Assembly: GCA_002104985.1 (NCBI GenBank)
Contig: MCGO01000001.1
Coordinates: 372,001-436,000 of the forward strand
Direction: 5' to 3'
Length of the DNA: 64,000 bases
DNA from: Rhizoclosmatium globosum
Taxonomy: Eukaryota; Chytridiomycota; Chytridiomycetes; Chytridiales; Chytriomycetaceae
Shown here: piece by piece, positions 1 to 11,919 of the stretch
How positions within the stretch are numbered: the stretch's first letter is position 1
Layout: each line of letters opens with the position of its first letter
Position numbers and translations under genes: made by a program
Notes under the pieces: model-generated
Told to the model about the DNA's origin: nothing
What the model saw: only the letters and a program-made list of their open reading frames with translations
Databases searched by the model: none

Positions 1-1
1 T

Positions 2-250
2 CCTTCAAGTACGGCACCTATGAATATAGCAACGCTGTTTGCCCCTTTACTGTACAATTTTCTGCAGCTATGGATGAAATTGTCTCTGTTTTATAATCGC
101 GAGAAAGAGGCTGTAGCGACAAAAATGGGTAGCATTGCAAAAATACAAAAGACTGCAATGCAAGCACTTGAAGCCTTGTCCAGTACACCTACATCACCTC
201 AAACTGTCAGTATGTCTGGCGCGAGAACAGCATTAGTCACAAAGAAATAA
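2..250 (+). CDS. Seven-TM receptor-like protein, C-terminal fragment (copy 1)
   Basis: This is the last part of a gene that starts before the window; the reading frame is open from base 2 to a TAA at 248-250. It encodes the final membrane segment, with the motif PMNIATLFAPLLYNFLQLWM, and a short cytosolic tail ending LVTKK. The same motif closes the complete gene at 499-1476 and the broken gene at 1697-2647, so this is the first of three tandem paralogues. The DNA around the motif is nearly identical to that at about 1214-1290, suggesting recent duplication or gene conversion. The ligand and function are unknown. Confidence 0.75.
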   Translation, partial: PSSTAPMNIATLFAPLLYNFLQLWMKLSLFYNREKEAVATKMGSIAKIQKTAMQALEALSSTPTSPQTVSMSGARTALVTKK

Positions 251-498
251 ACAAGACTGAGTTTTACAAATCCAACTGGCTATTATGTGCTTCTGTGCCG
301 TTAAATTTTATTAGAAATTATAGATTCTTCAATATGCTCGTGGTGGAAGAGTATGAACGGCATGGTTAACATACCTAAACATGGTTTTGCTTATGAAACA
401 ATACAAGACAATTCATGCCCTGATAAGGCATGAGTAATTTTATTATGCTTTGCATTCTACTTATCAAGTAAGTGAGATTTAAAAAAGTCAGTTAGACA

Positions 499-1476
499 AT
501 GGGCAATTCATCCAACAACACCAACACACAGACAAACTCGGAGGCGGGCCTTAATTTAACATCGTTTGGTCTGACAATTTCAATATTTGCTCTTCAAGTT
601 ATAGCGTTTGTGATCATTTTGTACAAGGAGAATCGGGCTACATTGGATTGGAACCGTATTCTAAATCCAATCAACGTGTCACTTGCCTGTCTCATACTAT
701 TCGACTTTCTCTTTGTGAACCTGTACTTTTGTGTTGTCATTGTTACCGATCCCGTAACTAGTGCTCGCCTTTTTGTTTCGAGCTATGTTTTTGGGTCTTT
801 GTCGTCAATCGCTTTTATGTTCTACTGCTGGAATCGTGGATATCCGATATTTAAGGCCACTCTTTCAAGCCTTTTTTTGAGTATCTTTCGTCAATCGATA
901 TCTCTTATGGCTTTACTTCAACTTGTTCAAGTTGCTCTTGTTCTTGTTGTGTACTTAGGTGGTGACGACAACATCGAGACAAAAATGAAGCTTTCTATTA
1001 TCCTTAATGTCTTCTTTGAGGCATCTGGCATTCTTATGTTGGTATTTGATGTGGTTGTTTTGGCTTGCTACCTTTATTATCTGCGAAGCCTCGAAAAGCT
1101 CGGAACAGACCTAGACCTAGCTCAAAAACTTACTCTTCTCTCTCGATTTGGTGGCGTTTCTTCTGTAGTTGTTATCTTTTGGGTGGTAGGAAACCTGCTG
1201 GGGTTTGATGATCCTTCAAGTACGGCACCTATGAATATAGCAACGCTGTTCGCCCCTCTATTGTACAACTTTCTTCAGCTATGGATGAAGTTGTTGCTGT
1301 TTTATAATCGTGAGAATGAGACTCGTGCTTCAAAAAGGGGTTATACAGTCAAAATACAAAAGCCTACAGCACAAGAACTTAAGGAAGTGACCGGCGTACA
1401 TTCATTACCTCAAACCACAGATACATCTGGCATAAGAGAAGTTACCCTAGTGTCTGACGCAGTCACAAAGAAATAA
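499..1476 (+). CDS. Seven-transmembrane receptor-like protein (copy 2)
   Basis: This is a single-exon gene of 325 residues. Seven hydrophobic segments can be read at about residues 24-43, 60-80, 91-112, 134-156, 165-190, 215-235 and 246-268. They follow an Asn/Thr-rich N-terminus with possible N-glycosylation sites (NSS, NLT), which suggests an extracellular N-terminus. The tail is Lys/Thr-rich and ends VTKK, like copy 1. No classical class A GPCR motif such as DRY or NPxxY is evident. The layout resembles the expanded, uncharacterised seven-TM families of zoosporic fungi. It has paralogues on both sides on the same strand. Its role (chemosensing or otherwise) is inference from topology only. 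Confidence 0.75.
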   Translation: MGNSSNNTNTQTNSEAGLNLTSFGLTISIFALQVIAFVIILYKENRATLDWNRILNPINVSLACLILFDFLFVNLYFCVVIVTDPVTSARLFVSSYVFGSLSSIAFMFYCWNRGYPIFKATLSSLFLSIFRQSISLMALLQLVQVALVLVVYLGGDDNIETKMKLSIILNVFFEASGILMLVFDVVVLACYLYYLRSLEKLGTDLDLAQKLTLLSRFGGVSSVVVIFWVVGNLLGFDDPSSTAPMNIATLFAPLLYNFLQLWMKLLLFYNRENETRASKRGYTVKIQKPTAQELKEVTGVHSLPQTTDTSGIREVTLVSDAVTKK

Positions 1477-1696
1477 ACAACACTCGCTTTTCATACTCAC
1501 ACTACGTAGGAGCAAAATGGTGCAAGGACTGAGTCGCTCATGCCGACAAGAAAAGACCGAAAATAATATGTGGCTTGAAAAGCATACATTTCGTAGTCCA
1601 GTGAGCAGAAATTATTCCAATTTTCGTGCTTAAAATACTCTGAGTGAGTTAACTTCTAAACCATCATCATCTCACAAAATTTTGTTCAAAGACACA

Positions 1697-2647
1697 ATGG
1701 GAGATACAGTCAACATGGAGTCAGGTGCACTAAGTGGCTCGGACGTGGTTCCAAACTTGACCGTTTTCCCCGTCGCAATATCGATTTTGACGCTGCAAGC
1801 CGTGCTCTTTGGGGTGGTTGTGTTCCTTGACAATCGAGTGGAATTTCAATGGAAACGTGTTGTAAATCATCAACGTATCCTTCCTCTGTCTCTTACTCTT
1901 TGACTTTCTCTTTATTGTCATGTTTCTTTGCGTTGTAACGGCCACAAATCCAATCACAAGTGTTCACTACTTTGTTTCGAGTATGTTTTCGGATCATTGT
2001 CATTAATCGCTTATATTGTTTACTCTTGGAATCGCGGTTTACCTATATTTAAAGCCATTCTCTCGAAATCTTTGCTGAAAATCAGTCGTCCGGCGTTATG
2101 TTTTGCGGTTCTGCTTCAGCTTATTCAAAACTCTCTCGCTTTCGCTTTGTACTTGGGTGAATATGATCCCGAAACACAAAATAAGCTTTCTACCATAAAC
2201 AACGCCGTATTCGAAGCATCCGGAATTCTTTTGTTGGTATTCGATATATTTGTGTTGTTTTGCTATCTGCATTATCTGCGGATCCTCAAAAGTATTGGAA
2301 CTGATCCAGCATTGGTTCGGAAGCTGCCCTTATTTCTAAGTTGGCGGTGTTTCTTGCTTGGTTTGTGTTTTTGGCTAGTAGGAACCATTCTGAGATTCAA
2401 CAATCCATCAAACACGGCACCCATGAATATAGCCACGCTAATGGCTCCTTTACTGTACAACTTTCTTCAACTATGGATGAAGTGGCTGCTGATTTATTAT
2501 CGTGAAAAGGAGAAAAGTACGCCGGATATGAGTTGTAGCAGTGTGATCCAAAAATCTGCGGCACAAGCGCTTCAAGAAATGTCGAAAAGTCGTAGTTTTG
2601 ATGGACCAGCTGGCGTCAGAGACCATATGTTAAAGTGCAAGGCGTGA
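1697..2647 (+). CDS. Seven-transmembrane receptor-like protein (copy 3), frame broken twice
   Basis: This is the third tandem paralogue, starting at the first ATG (1697). It aligns with the 325-residue neighbour over its whole length but changes frame twice. Near 1868 a single base is missing between the segments corresponding to RVVN and INVSF, and near 1982 another is missing within the VSSYVFGS-like segment. Between the two points the second frame is open and clearly homologous. The final frame carries all remaining TM segments and the shared PMNIATLMAPLLYNFLQ motif, stopping at 2647. Because similarity persists across both breaks, sequencing error or very recent decay is more likely than an old pseudogene. 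Confidence 0.65.
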
Positions 2648-2719
2648 GTCTCGTTACAATAAATATTCGTATCATCAATATTTCACTCCATTCATCAATC
2701 ATCCCTATTTCCCACAAAC

Positions 2720-4914
2720 TCAACTTTTATCAACCACCTCTACCCACTTACACTGCCCACCTCCTTTTACACCCAACAAACCCTTCCCCTTCCCAGAACC
2801 ACTCGCCCCACCCGTAAACACAAACCCATAATGATCCCTCAACCATCCACAAACCTCACTGACTTTATCCCCTTGAACCATCACCTCCGTGACAACCGGC
2901 TTCCCACTAACCCACCCCTCCCAACACACTACAACTCGTACTCGCTGCACAAGGAACGCGTAACTCCGCAGCCAAAACTTCCGGATCAATCAGAAAGATT
3001 CGCATCCAAGAACTCTCGTGACAAGTTTCCGACCCGCGCGTTTTTCAATGACAAGTTGGAGTGGCTTCAAAGCGCCCTTTTTCGTGATGGGATCGTTTCC
3101 GGGTGTTGTGAGGGTATACCACGGCGTCATTTTTTCAGTGATTCGCGTAAAGATTGCGTCACGGGGAGGTGTGTGACTGTTGCGTGTTCATCTTTGGAGA
3201 GGATTGTATCGGCGAGGTGGGCGTCGATTTTGATGAGACGTTGGTTTGTTGGGTTGATGAGGTTTTGGGATGTGATGTAGGTTTCAGTGGCGGATTTTAG
3301 GGAGGCGCGGGTGAATGTTGTGTCTTTGCTGTAAGGTGGTTACTTTAGAATTGGGTTTATACGATTTGGATAGGATTTGACATACTCAATTCCGATTTCT
3401 GCCCACATTTTCGCAAATGCTGCGTTTGACTTAAAGAGTTCTGTTATTTGAATTCCCGTGGGTTCCTTTTGTTTGACGGTATTTGTAGAAGATGATAAGG
3501 AGTCTAACAGGTTCTCTTGATCCCCTTCCCGCACCGATAGCGTCTTCTTCAGTTCACGCTTGAAAGATTTCTCGTCAATTTCTAATCCTGTCACTTCAGG
3601 ATGGTTCGGGTAGATTGCTGTTACGACCAGTTCTCCGCCCTAATTTTTGGTTGGTTAGGTTTTTTCGATTACAGTTTCGTCGCGTTCTTAACGTTTGTAA
3701 TTGAAATTCGACGCGTTTCAACTCGCCATTTTAATGACTCCACTCTAAATTTCGAGTTCGAATGTATTCTTACCTGCTGCCTTTCCTTAGATTTCACAAG
3801 ACCACGCTTTTCCATTGCCTTCAAGAATTTCGCCAACTTCTTGTACGAACTCTGTTTCATATCAGCCTCGGGGGTAGGAGAGGAAGCATATGTGAGATAT
3901 AGAGTAGTGGCAGCAAGAGGATAGGATTTGGAATCAGATGGGAGTGAAAACTTGATAGCTTTCAGAAGAGAAAGATGCAGTAGAGAGTCAATTTCTGTAG
4001 ATGATGGACCAAGAGGTTTGACGAGTGATTCTGCGTCATTCTCGCCGATTTGCGAGAGAGAGATGTTGTCAATGTTTTCCGTGACAGATGCCATCATATC
4101 GAAATCGTCGGTTGAGGTTGAAGTAGGCGATACAACGACGAAATCATCGAGTTCCAGGTCGTCGATGCGTTGAATGATAGACGCGTCGATATCCACATCC
4201 TCGACCGATGCTTCCACATCTTCCACGGAAGTAAGACCCGCCGTTGAGGGCACCACGCCGTCGCCGAGAAGGAACAAGTGGTCGTCGAGCGCGGTAACCA
4301 ACTGGACGGCAACGCCCTTTTCGGCGGATCTTTTTTCGAGTGCGGCCGAGTCGACGCGGGAAACACCGACGGCGACGGGCAGAATGCGGGGCGATGCGGC
4401 GTCTTTTGCGACGACTTGGACGACGGCGCCTTTTTCGAACGGCGTCGTTTGTTTCGTGTTCTTTGTCGAAGTGGAAGTGGCGGCATCGACAAGGCCAAAC
4501 ACACCGGGTCGCATCAGATCAGCGCCGCCAACGAGTCGAGGAACAACACTCGAATGCGTAATCACAGACGGAACGAGCGAGGTCACTGCGAACACTGCGT
4601 ACAGCGACGGCACGAGAACCGACTGGCCCTCGCATTCAACCCGCACAAACATCGGACTGCCATTCACTGAATACAGCGTGCCTTCGACTTGGCCTAGCGT
4701 GGCTTTCGTGACGGGAAGCTGTTTGTTGCGCACCCACGTTTAAACAGTGCACTACTGTCAACGAATCACCAAAGACAACTGACCCCAAATGGAAACAACA
4801 CGTTGAGGTCTCGGGTGTCGCCCCAAACAACTCGCCTACTTCCGCCTTCAGCTTTCGAAGATCAGATGACCGCAGATTCGTCGAATTCTTGATGTGCACT
4901 GGCTTGCGGAACAT
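2720..4914 (-). CDS. TMA64: eIF2D / Tma64 translation factor
   Basis: The gene starts at 4914 with a typical eIF2D N-terminus (MFRKPVHIKNSTNLRSSDLR). A PUA-like region (LYSVNGSPMFVRV, VPSLYAVF), an acidic linker, an SWIB-like segment (YITSQNLINPTNQRLI) and a C-terminal SUI1 domain (VTEVMVQGDKVSEV) follow, stopping at 2720. eIF2D acts on 40S subunits in ribosome recycling and non-canonical initiation. The first exon joins the long middle exon somewhere near 4735-4800; a one-base break may lie near 4810. In the SUI1 part the frame slips near 3133 (an A6 run on the coding strand), near 2992 and near 2920, while the encoded family pattern continues. The permease gene diverges from its 5' end. Confidence 0.82.
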
Positions 4915-5122
4915 TGGATTTGGTGCCTTCTTTTTTACCTTCTTTTGACTGAGTCAAATTTCCACAAGATTAATGTAACTTTCTCTGGACAAGCTCATAT
5001 CTTGATTCGATGCTATCCCTCTCTTGCGCTCTTGGGCGTGGTTGGAATATTTATCCAACGGGACTGGATCTTCAAACTGACAATTCTCTTCAACTACAAC
5101 AACTGTGCGTGTCTTGGATCAA
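4915..5122. promoter_or_regulatory. Shared divergent promoter region between eIF2D and permease
   Basis: These 208 bases separate the start codons of two genes pointing away from each other, so both promoters must lie here or overlap the 5' ends. No convincing TATA box or transcription-factor site could be assigned by eye. The call rests on gene geometry alone. Confidence 0.4.
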
Positions 5123-7642
5123 ATGTCGTATCACTGCTCGGGCATAGATATCAAAGTGACCGCGGAACCCACTATCGAGGCAGAAACATACGGGGGTATT
5201 GAGCGTAAGTTGACTGTTATCTTCAAAAGCTCATTGATTCAAATTATTTCGATTTAGAGACTGACACTCTGACTCCTCTACCCTCCAGAAAGCAATATTC
5301 CGTGATATTAAACAGTGTCAGACAACCTAGTGATCTTGGCCTCAATCCAAACAATCCAAACAAGAAATCTGGGATGCACCTCGGAAGTAGAAACATTCTT
5401 GGAGGCTCCAAGATGAGTTCACTCGCGCACAATAAACTGTTTAGTGCGATCGAGCATGCCGTCGGAGAAGATACGTGTAAATACGAGGAAGTCACGCAAG
5501 AGTATTTGGAAGAACGTGGGTTGGAACCCGAAAGTGTTCCTGAATGGTCCATGTACGCGTACTTTCTAGGTTTGATCCTGTGTTTAGGTAATGTGCACAA
5601 CCTTCGTTGAAAACTGAGGAGAATTGTCACATTCGCATGATCTACATAATCACATGTCCAAATTAAATATAGGCTGCTCAAACGCGTGGAACTCGGCTTT
5701 GGGCTGGGGTTATGGGCCTGTCTTTATTTCCGCTCTAATTGCTGGTATTGCGGTGAGTAAAGTTGAAAGACGAACACGACCATCTTACACTACATTAACA
5801 GTACACCTGCTTGGTCACCATTTTAGCTGAAATGATGACCATGTTGCCATTCAGCGGGGGATGGCAACGTATGCCCGCAGTGCATTTGGTCCATACGTTG
5901 GTTACCTAATTGGAACCTGCGAAGCCTGGGAATACACTTTGTTTGGTGCTCAAGCAGTTTGGCAATCGGGACTTGTCCTCGCCAATGTAATTACAACCTC
6001 TCAATTTCCAGTTTTGATTTTTTAATACTTCAATTCTAAGGCCTTCAGCGTCGACTTCAACTTTGCTCCTCTTTTCTGGCTCCTGACTGTTGGTTTGGTT
6101 GCAGCGTGTCATTTTGCAGGAACAAAATGGCTTATGGGATTAATTGGAATCACCTTGACCATCAATATTTCTGCAATGATCATCTTAATCCTACCGTCTC
6201 TCAAAACGCTTGACCCTTGGAACAATGCGCTCTTTGCTGCGAAAGGATTCACGAACCCCATCACTGGCGAAGCTTTTAATTACACAGACCCAATCACAGG
6301 AAACGATAAAACTGATTTGTATACTTACATGTTTCCGTTTGGTTCTGTTGGGATTTTTCAATGTATACCAACTCTGATGTGGACGTTTCTTGGAATTGAG
6401 GTATTAAACTGTCCTTGCTGTTCATCTTCAAGCTCATTAAAACATATAGGCCGCACCGCTTTGTTGCGAAGAATCCGTTGGTTTCATCAAAAATAGCCCA
6501 AGAATCGCATTGAAGGCGCAAATCACCATGTGGTCGCTTGTTTGTAAGACTTTCATACTCCGTCTCGCACCTCGCTAATCTAATTTAACAGTATTTACTA
6601 TGATTATTGTCCCTATGTTGTCACCCGGAAGTAATGCTTAATTTTGTGTCCAGAGTATTCACTAACGGTGGTAAACAGTTGGCGACCCAACATTCACATC
6701 TGCGTTGGACCCACTAGTTAAGGTCTTTCAAGGATCATATGGAATCGCTGATAATTCTGTTGCATATAATGCACTGTACTGTTGCCTATTTTTGCCAAAC
6801 TTGATCCTTGCGTGAGTTTCAATCTCTTTTCAAGAAAATGTGTTTCTGACACCACATTAAGAATTGCCTGTTATTCATATGCGTGCTCGCGCCAAGTTTA
6901 CGGTCTTTCACACATTGGATACTACAACAAGAAGCTTTCAATCACTTGGCAGAAAACCAAAGTTCCGATTGGGGCTGTGATTATGACGTTATCGTTTTTC
7001 ATGTTAGTTGCTGTGAGTATATAATAACTTTTGGCGAATTATTATCTAAAATCGCGTCAAAATAGCTTATCTTACAATATGGTGAGTGGATAATCACAGT
7101 GAGGCATCTTAACAATACTTTTCGCAGAGGCATCTGGTGTAGTTCTCCTTGCGCTATTGAATGGTTCGCTTCTTTACGGAATGTTTGCTTACGTTGGAAC
7201 CGCGCTCGCATATATCAAACTGAAGATATTCATGCCTCACGTCAAGCGTCCGTTCGATGCTGGATTCTACGTTGGAATCTTCAGTGCACTCTTTTTGATT
7301 GGATGCTGTATCACTGCCATGACTCAAATGTTTGCCACTGTCACGTTTCGAGAAACACTGTTTGTTTGTTTGGGGAAAATCATGCTTCAATTTTCTGAGT
7401 TTATCTTTTTCCGTCGGCATCATATGGTTCAGACTCCTGAGGAGCAGTTCATTCACGCTGAATTGCATGCCGGAGGGGTGGATGTTGCTATGAGTACTGG
7501 AGAGCTTGCTGATGGATCCAAGTATATGGTGAATGCGAACGGCCGCGCTTCGGCTTCATTAAGAAGTTTGAAAAAAATTGGAAGTAAGTCAGGGCATCAG
7601 ATCAATGTTATTAAGACAGTTGATGAATCCATGGAGAAGTGA
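5123..7642 (+). CDS. APC-superfamily amino acid / ethanolamine-type permease
   Basis: This is a multi-exon membrane transporter. Exons that can be joined by GT-AG rules include 5123-5204, 5258-5587, 5673-5752 and one from 5802 onward. Later introns lie near 5988, 6403, 6545, 6632, 6813, 7014 and 7081. Recognisable segments are the first helix (WGYGPVFISALIAGIA), SGGMATYARSAFGPYVGYL, the helices around FWLLTVGLVAACHF, and YSYACSRQVYGLS. The last closely matches the SRQ-YALSRAG region of APC-family ethanolamine and amino acid permeases. The protein should sit in the plasma membrane and import small amines or amino acids; the substrate is inferred from family only. A run of five G near 5860 leaves the frame one base short. 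The C-terminus is a soluble tail. Confidence 0.75.
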
Positions 7643-7788
7643 TTCATGTCAATGTTTTCCCTCACGTTGTGTCAGCATGGAACGCCAAACAGTGTTGGAA
7701 GAAATACTCTCACATTATAATATTTATTACTTTATTCATGTCTCTATTTCTTCTTCGTTTTTTCGATTCCAAAACAAATCAAAAAACA

Positions 7789-9215
7789 ATGTTGTCATCG
7801 GGATTGCGATCTCTCGCCTTCTCCGTTCGCATCCACCTTCAAAAGCGGCTCGGATCATCGTGCTGTGGTACAACAGCTGCTGCTCCTGATGTCAAACAAA
7901 TCACTGCAAAGGAGCTTCCGTTCCTCCAACACCTTGTAGTCCTTGGACCCACTCCAGCCGCTCAATGGCCAAGCGACTTGATGAAAACGGATCCATACCT
8001 GTCTTCTCTTACTGCTGCTACATCAATTCTGGCCAACCTCAAAATCTCTGCATCTCATTCATCCAAATGGGATCCTGTATCAAGTCCATCTGAGACAGAA
8101 CGGGACATATTAGTCTTCCCTGAAATGCTACGATTTAGAAAAGTTGGATTGGATAAGCAGTCCTTTGATTTGGTTGTTCGGTACCTTGTGGAGTCTCGAT
8201 TGGGCGTTTTTGACAAGGTTCCTTTGAATGAGAAGGAACTTAAGGTTGAGAAGCTACAGGAAGATGGTGTGTTGCTAGTATGCGCACATGATCAAGTTGA
8301 TACACGATGTGGAGAGCGCGGAACTCGATTGATGGAAGGCTTGGCAGAAGCAGCTAAAGATTCAAGCAAGAAGGTATGTTAAACAGGCAGAGAATATTCG
8401 CTCTATCCTTATTTAATCTATCTGTCTAACAGTACTCGATTCTTCCTACGTCCCATATCGGCGGTCATGATTTCGCTGCCAACTTGATTTCCTATCCACG
8501 TGGTGACTTTTACGGAAACCTTGCGCAAACACCATCTTTCTCTGCCAAACATGTTCTCTCTGCTATTGAATCAAACACTGTTCTTTGGGATCACTGGCGT
8601 GGCCGTGTTGGACTCGATGCTAACACCACAAAGCGAATGGCACTTGCGAAGAAGGATGCTGACCAGCTTGAAAAGAGTGGATGTGGATCTAAAACCGTGG
8701 AGGGCAAAGGTCTTGGAACAGGAGAAACCATCAAAGTCACCTACGTCTTGGCAAATGGGCAGAGAATTGAAGTCGACGCGGAACTGACGGAATTCAATCC
8801 AGCTGATCCAGAGCAGCCCTATTTCCCATCCGAAAATGACAAAGCGCCTACTGGCGGAAGTCTTCCACCAAAACGAGACAATGAAGTCGACTTTTACTTC
8901 CAGCTCGGCTCAGAAACGAGACCAATCAGAGCCAAAGTTGGAGAAAACTTGATGCACATTGCACGAGACCATAAAATTCCAACTATCGATGCCGTTTGTG
9001 GAGGTGAAATGGAATGCGCGACATGTCATGTGATTGTTGGCAAGGAACACTTTGCAAAATTGCCCAAAGCTACAGAAGGGGAAGAAGATATGCTGGAGTA
9101 TGCCATTGGTCGTAAAGACTGCTCGCGATTGAGTTGTCAACTGAAAGTGACAAAGGAAATGGAAGGAATGGAAGTCAAGGTACACATGCCTCCAGGCTCT
9201 GAAATCTTTATTTGA
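7789..9215 (+). CDS. Apd1/Aim32-like thioredoxin-fold ferredoxin fused to adrenodoxin-like [2Fe-2S] ferredoxin
   Basis: The gene has two exons, 7789-8373 and 8433-9215. The chosen ATG (7789) gives an N-terminus rich in Ser, Arg and Leu without acids, as in mitochondrial presequences; an in-frame upstream ATG lies near 7738. The first two thirds match the sucrase/ferredoxin-like Apd1/Aim32 family: CAHDQVDTRCGERG, then SHIGGHDFAANL and YPRGDFYG. These hold the Cys and His residues that bind an Fe-S cluster in that family. The last ~110 residues are an adrenodoxin-type ferredoxin with C-x5-C-x2-C (CGGEMECATC) and a fourth Cys in RLSCQL. The reading frame runs through both domains without a break. 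The likely role is mitochondrial electron transfer; partners are unknown. Confidence 0.8.
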
Positions 9216-9260
9216 ACAATATACGTAAAATAAGGAGTTTAAGTAAATATGAAATGTTGA

Positions 9261-11060
9261 TCACTTGTCTGGTGTTTGTCGCTCACAATCATTACTCTCA
9301 GAGACGTAGGCCACAGATGCTCGGACACTTTGAGAGCCGTACTGGTCAATAATGGAGCCAAGCCCGTCAGAATCATCAATTTCACGAGCCTCTGGCACAA
9401 CTACTTCCTCCAGAATGCCTTTCACCGCATCGGAACCACTGACAGCATTTGCAATATCATCAGCAGTCTTGACAGACGGTTGAACAATCAAATCAACCGC
9501 GTCAATTTTTTTGTGGTCTACATCCAAAGCCAGTTCTATGTTCAAGGAGTTTCTGGTCTCTGCAGCAAACGGAGCATTCTCCCCTTCAGCTCCTTCAGCA
9601 ACTCCAGCTGTGGGAAAACCACTCCATGACTGTCTTTCCTTTGGATCGATCAAGAGTTCTTCGTAGCCTTGAAACACTCCCGTTAATTTGCGGGGAAACG
9701 AGGCATTTGTCTTCTGATTGTTGTTCGCCAGCTTGACGATATCCATTTCAATTTGTTCAGCTTCGATTTCCTGCATAAGTTCTCGATTGGGTTCCGGTAC
9801 AATCGCACTTTGAACAGTGAATATGTTCGTGTTGTCACTCTCTGGCCGAGCATCCTTCTTTTCTGTAGCGACCCCTCGATCCACGCCTTCCAACAACGTC
9901 ACATCGCTGACACCTCTTTCCATGGCTTGAACTTCGGTTGATCCACTTCCAGGGGCAGGTGTGTATTCTCCACGGTGAACGTTAGGGAGGTATCGCCGTC
10001 TTCCTTCAAGAAACGCGAATATAGCGACAATGAGCATCAACCAAAGTTGGTATAGAATCCAGATTGGGGCTACAGTGCCATGCAGTGACAGTCCAAGTGG
10101 GATGTTGACCAACGCGCCAACAAGTCCCAAACGGCCAATCCAGTGATGCACTGAAAATACGCTTTTAGGTAGATATACTTTGAAGAAAGCTCTTACATTG
10201 GTCCCACCAAGGAACCGCCGTTCTAGATGGATTAAACAATTTGTTGATGATAAATCCAGATGCTAATTGTTTGAATACTAAAACGACAACCGCGAGACCA
10301 AGAACCTTAAAAATGCGCGTGAGATAAAACGCTTTGATTAAAAGTGGTCTTTGCAGCTTACAACATGAAGTCCATTTTGTGAGTAGTCAAAATGATCCTC
10401 TCCAGTCGCTTTGTAGACAATAACGAATGAAGCTACCGTACATACAAAACAAGAAACAAAAAAGAACATATGTAGGGGAAACCACCGCTTCGCGCCGTGC
10501 TCGGTAAATTTGTAGTATCTAGCACAGACAATTCCAGACGGTGCGAATACCCCCCACGCGAGAAACATCAGCGATCCATGTGCTTTAATCATGGCATCAT
10601 AAGTCATGGCCGCCGCGTCAGTTTCTTCCGAATCGGATTCTGTGGCAGTGGTAGAGTTTGAAGAATTCTTGGCCTCAAGTCCATCGCCACCGTCAGAAGT
10701 ATCAGATGGACGCGGCAAACTCTCTCCAACATATAAAGAAGTTGTAGCAGCAGCAATGTTTATGGCCGTTGGGCTGTTTATTGCCGATGGCTTCACAAGT
10801 GGATGTGGTTCGTCAGGGAAAGCGATTGCGATGGGGACGCCGTTTTGCTCAATAATATTGGGTACTGGACTTGTGATGGTTTGGCCCTTTGCATTCTTGG
10901 CAGGAATCCTTCGTTGTTGAGAATGCGTCAGACCAAGTGAACTCATTCACGTGTGGGCTTACTTGGTGACAAGAATGACAGGCTTTGTAGTAGTAGTAGC
11001 GGCTGCAGACGCGTGTATTACGAACAGACACGCGATTATGGTGTGTTGAATCCACTTCAT
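9261..11060 (-). CDS. Cytochrome b561-domain membrane protein with signal peptide and long acidic tail
   Basis: Four exons join cleanly: 11060-10963, 10908-10362, 10305-10197 and 10150-9261, giving 547 residues. The first exon encodes a signal peptide (MKWIQHTIIACLFVIHASAA). A Ser/Thr-rich linker follows, then the b561 core with the four expected haem-ligand histidines: AHGSLMFLAW, RWFPLHMFF, GLHVVLGL and LHHWIGR. About 250 mostly acidic, disordered cytosolic residues end the protein. Family members carry electrons across membranes, often as ferric or ascorbate-linked reductases. Unlike many fungal and animal relatives, no DOMON domain is visible before the core. The Apd1-ferredoxin gene converges on it with only 45 bases between stop codons. 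Confidence 0.78.
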
Positions 11061-11238
11061 TTTGGATCAAACAGTTTTGTCAAATCTATTCCATTTCAAT
11101 ATGAGCACAATTTTACAAATATATGGGTGCACAGACTAAGTATGCAGAGGATTTGAAGCTCCGATCGGATGTGTAGGACTGCAGCGACCTGTCAGGTTGG
11201 CGGAAAGTTTCAAAAACTCCCAAATTCAATCCCGCCCA

Positions 11239-11801
11239 ATGCAAGGCATCCACGATTTCCAAGTCCTTCGCACAGTTCATGCACCCTCGGGTAACGGTGG
11301 AACTCCCTTTGATGATCTGGCTAGCCTACCAGGTGGAAGAACCATTGTCAGCATCAACCGAATCACTGGAGCCTTTGGATTGTTTTGGTAAGCACACTCA
11401 ACGTGTAAACTCGGCGCTGATCTCCGACGTCAAAAAGGAACACACACGCAATGACAATTCAGTTTTTTTACATTCTTGATAACGGAGAAGAGTGGTCGCC
11501 GGGACCCCGAGGTGATGCAGAAAACCTTCAATATGGCGCTGGATTTGAAATCACTCTGTCGCCTGGTGAAATAATCGAATCTGCAAAAGTGTTGAATGCT
11601 GATGGTCAGGATCTGGGTGGGAGAATAGTTTCGTATGTTGAGTTCAAGATTGTCAACAAACCAGATGGGAAAAAGAGGACAGTGGACTTTGGCACCAAAT
11701 CGAGTGAATTCCTCGAGTCTATATCGTTGCCAGGTTCAATTTTTGCGTGTCGAGGAAGGGCGGGTATGGTGATTGATTCATTGCAGTTCTATTACCTTTG
11801 A
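11239..11801 (+). CDS. Single-domain jacalin-like lectin
   Basis: There are two exons, 11239 to about 11388 and about 11439-11801, joined by a 50-base GT-AG intron that keeps frame. The product is about 170 residues with the jacalin fold pattern. It starts with a GGTPFDD-like Gly-rich strand, followed by SINRITGAFGLFW, then IQFFYILDNGEEW, and ends GMVIDSLQFYYL, the closing strands typical of mannose-binding jacalin lectins. It has no signal peptide or membrane segment, so it may be cytosolic or released unconventionally. Sugar specificity cannot be told. The 5' ends of this gene and the b561 gene are 178 bases apart and divergent. Confidence 0.7.
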
Positions 11802-11919
11802 TCAAGAAAGATAAAGCAGCATCAAAGTTTATAATATACAGCGTTTAAAGAAAGGATACCGCGAATACAGCTATACCAAAAACAACACCATTATGATTTC
11901 ACACAACATCCCGTCTCTT

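Noticed and set aside
4174..4743. Plus-strand open frames opposite eIF2D
   Set aside because: They mirror the eIF2D coding exon and encode low-complexity sequence with no domain.
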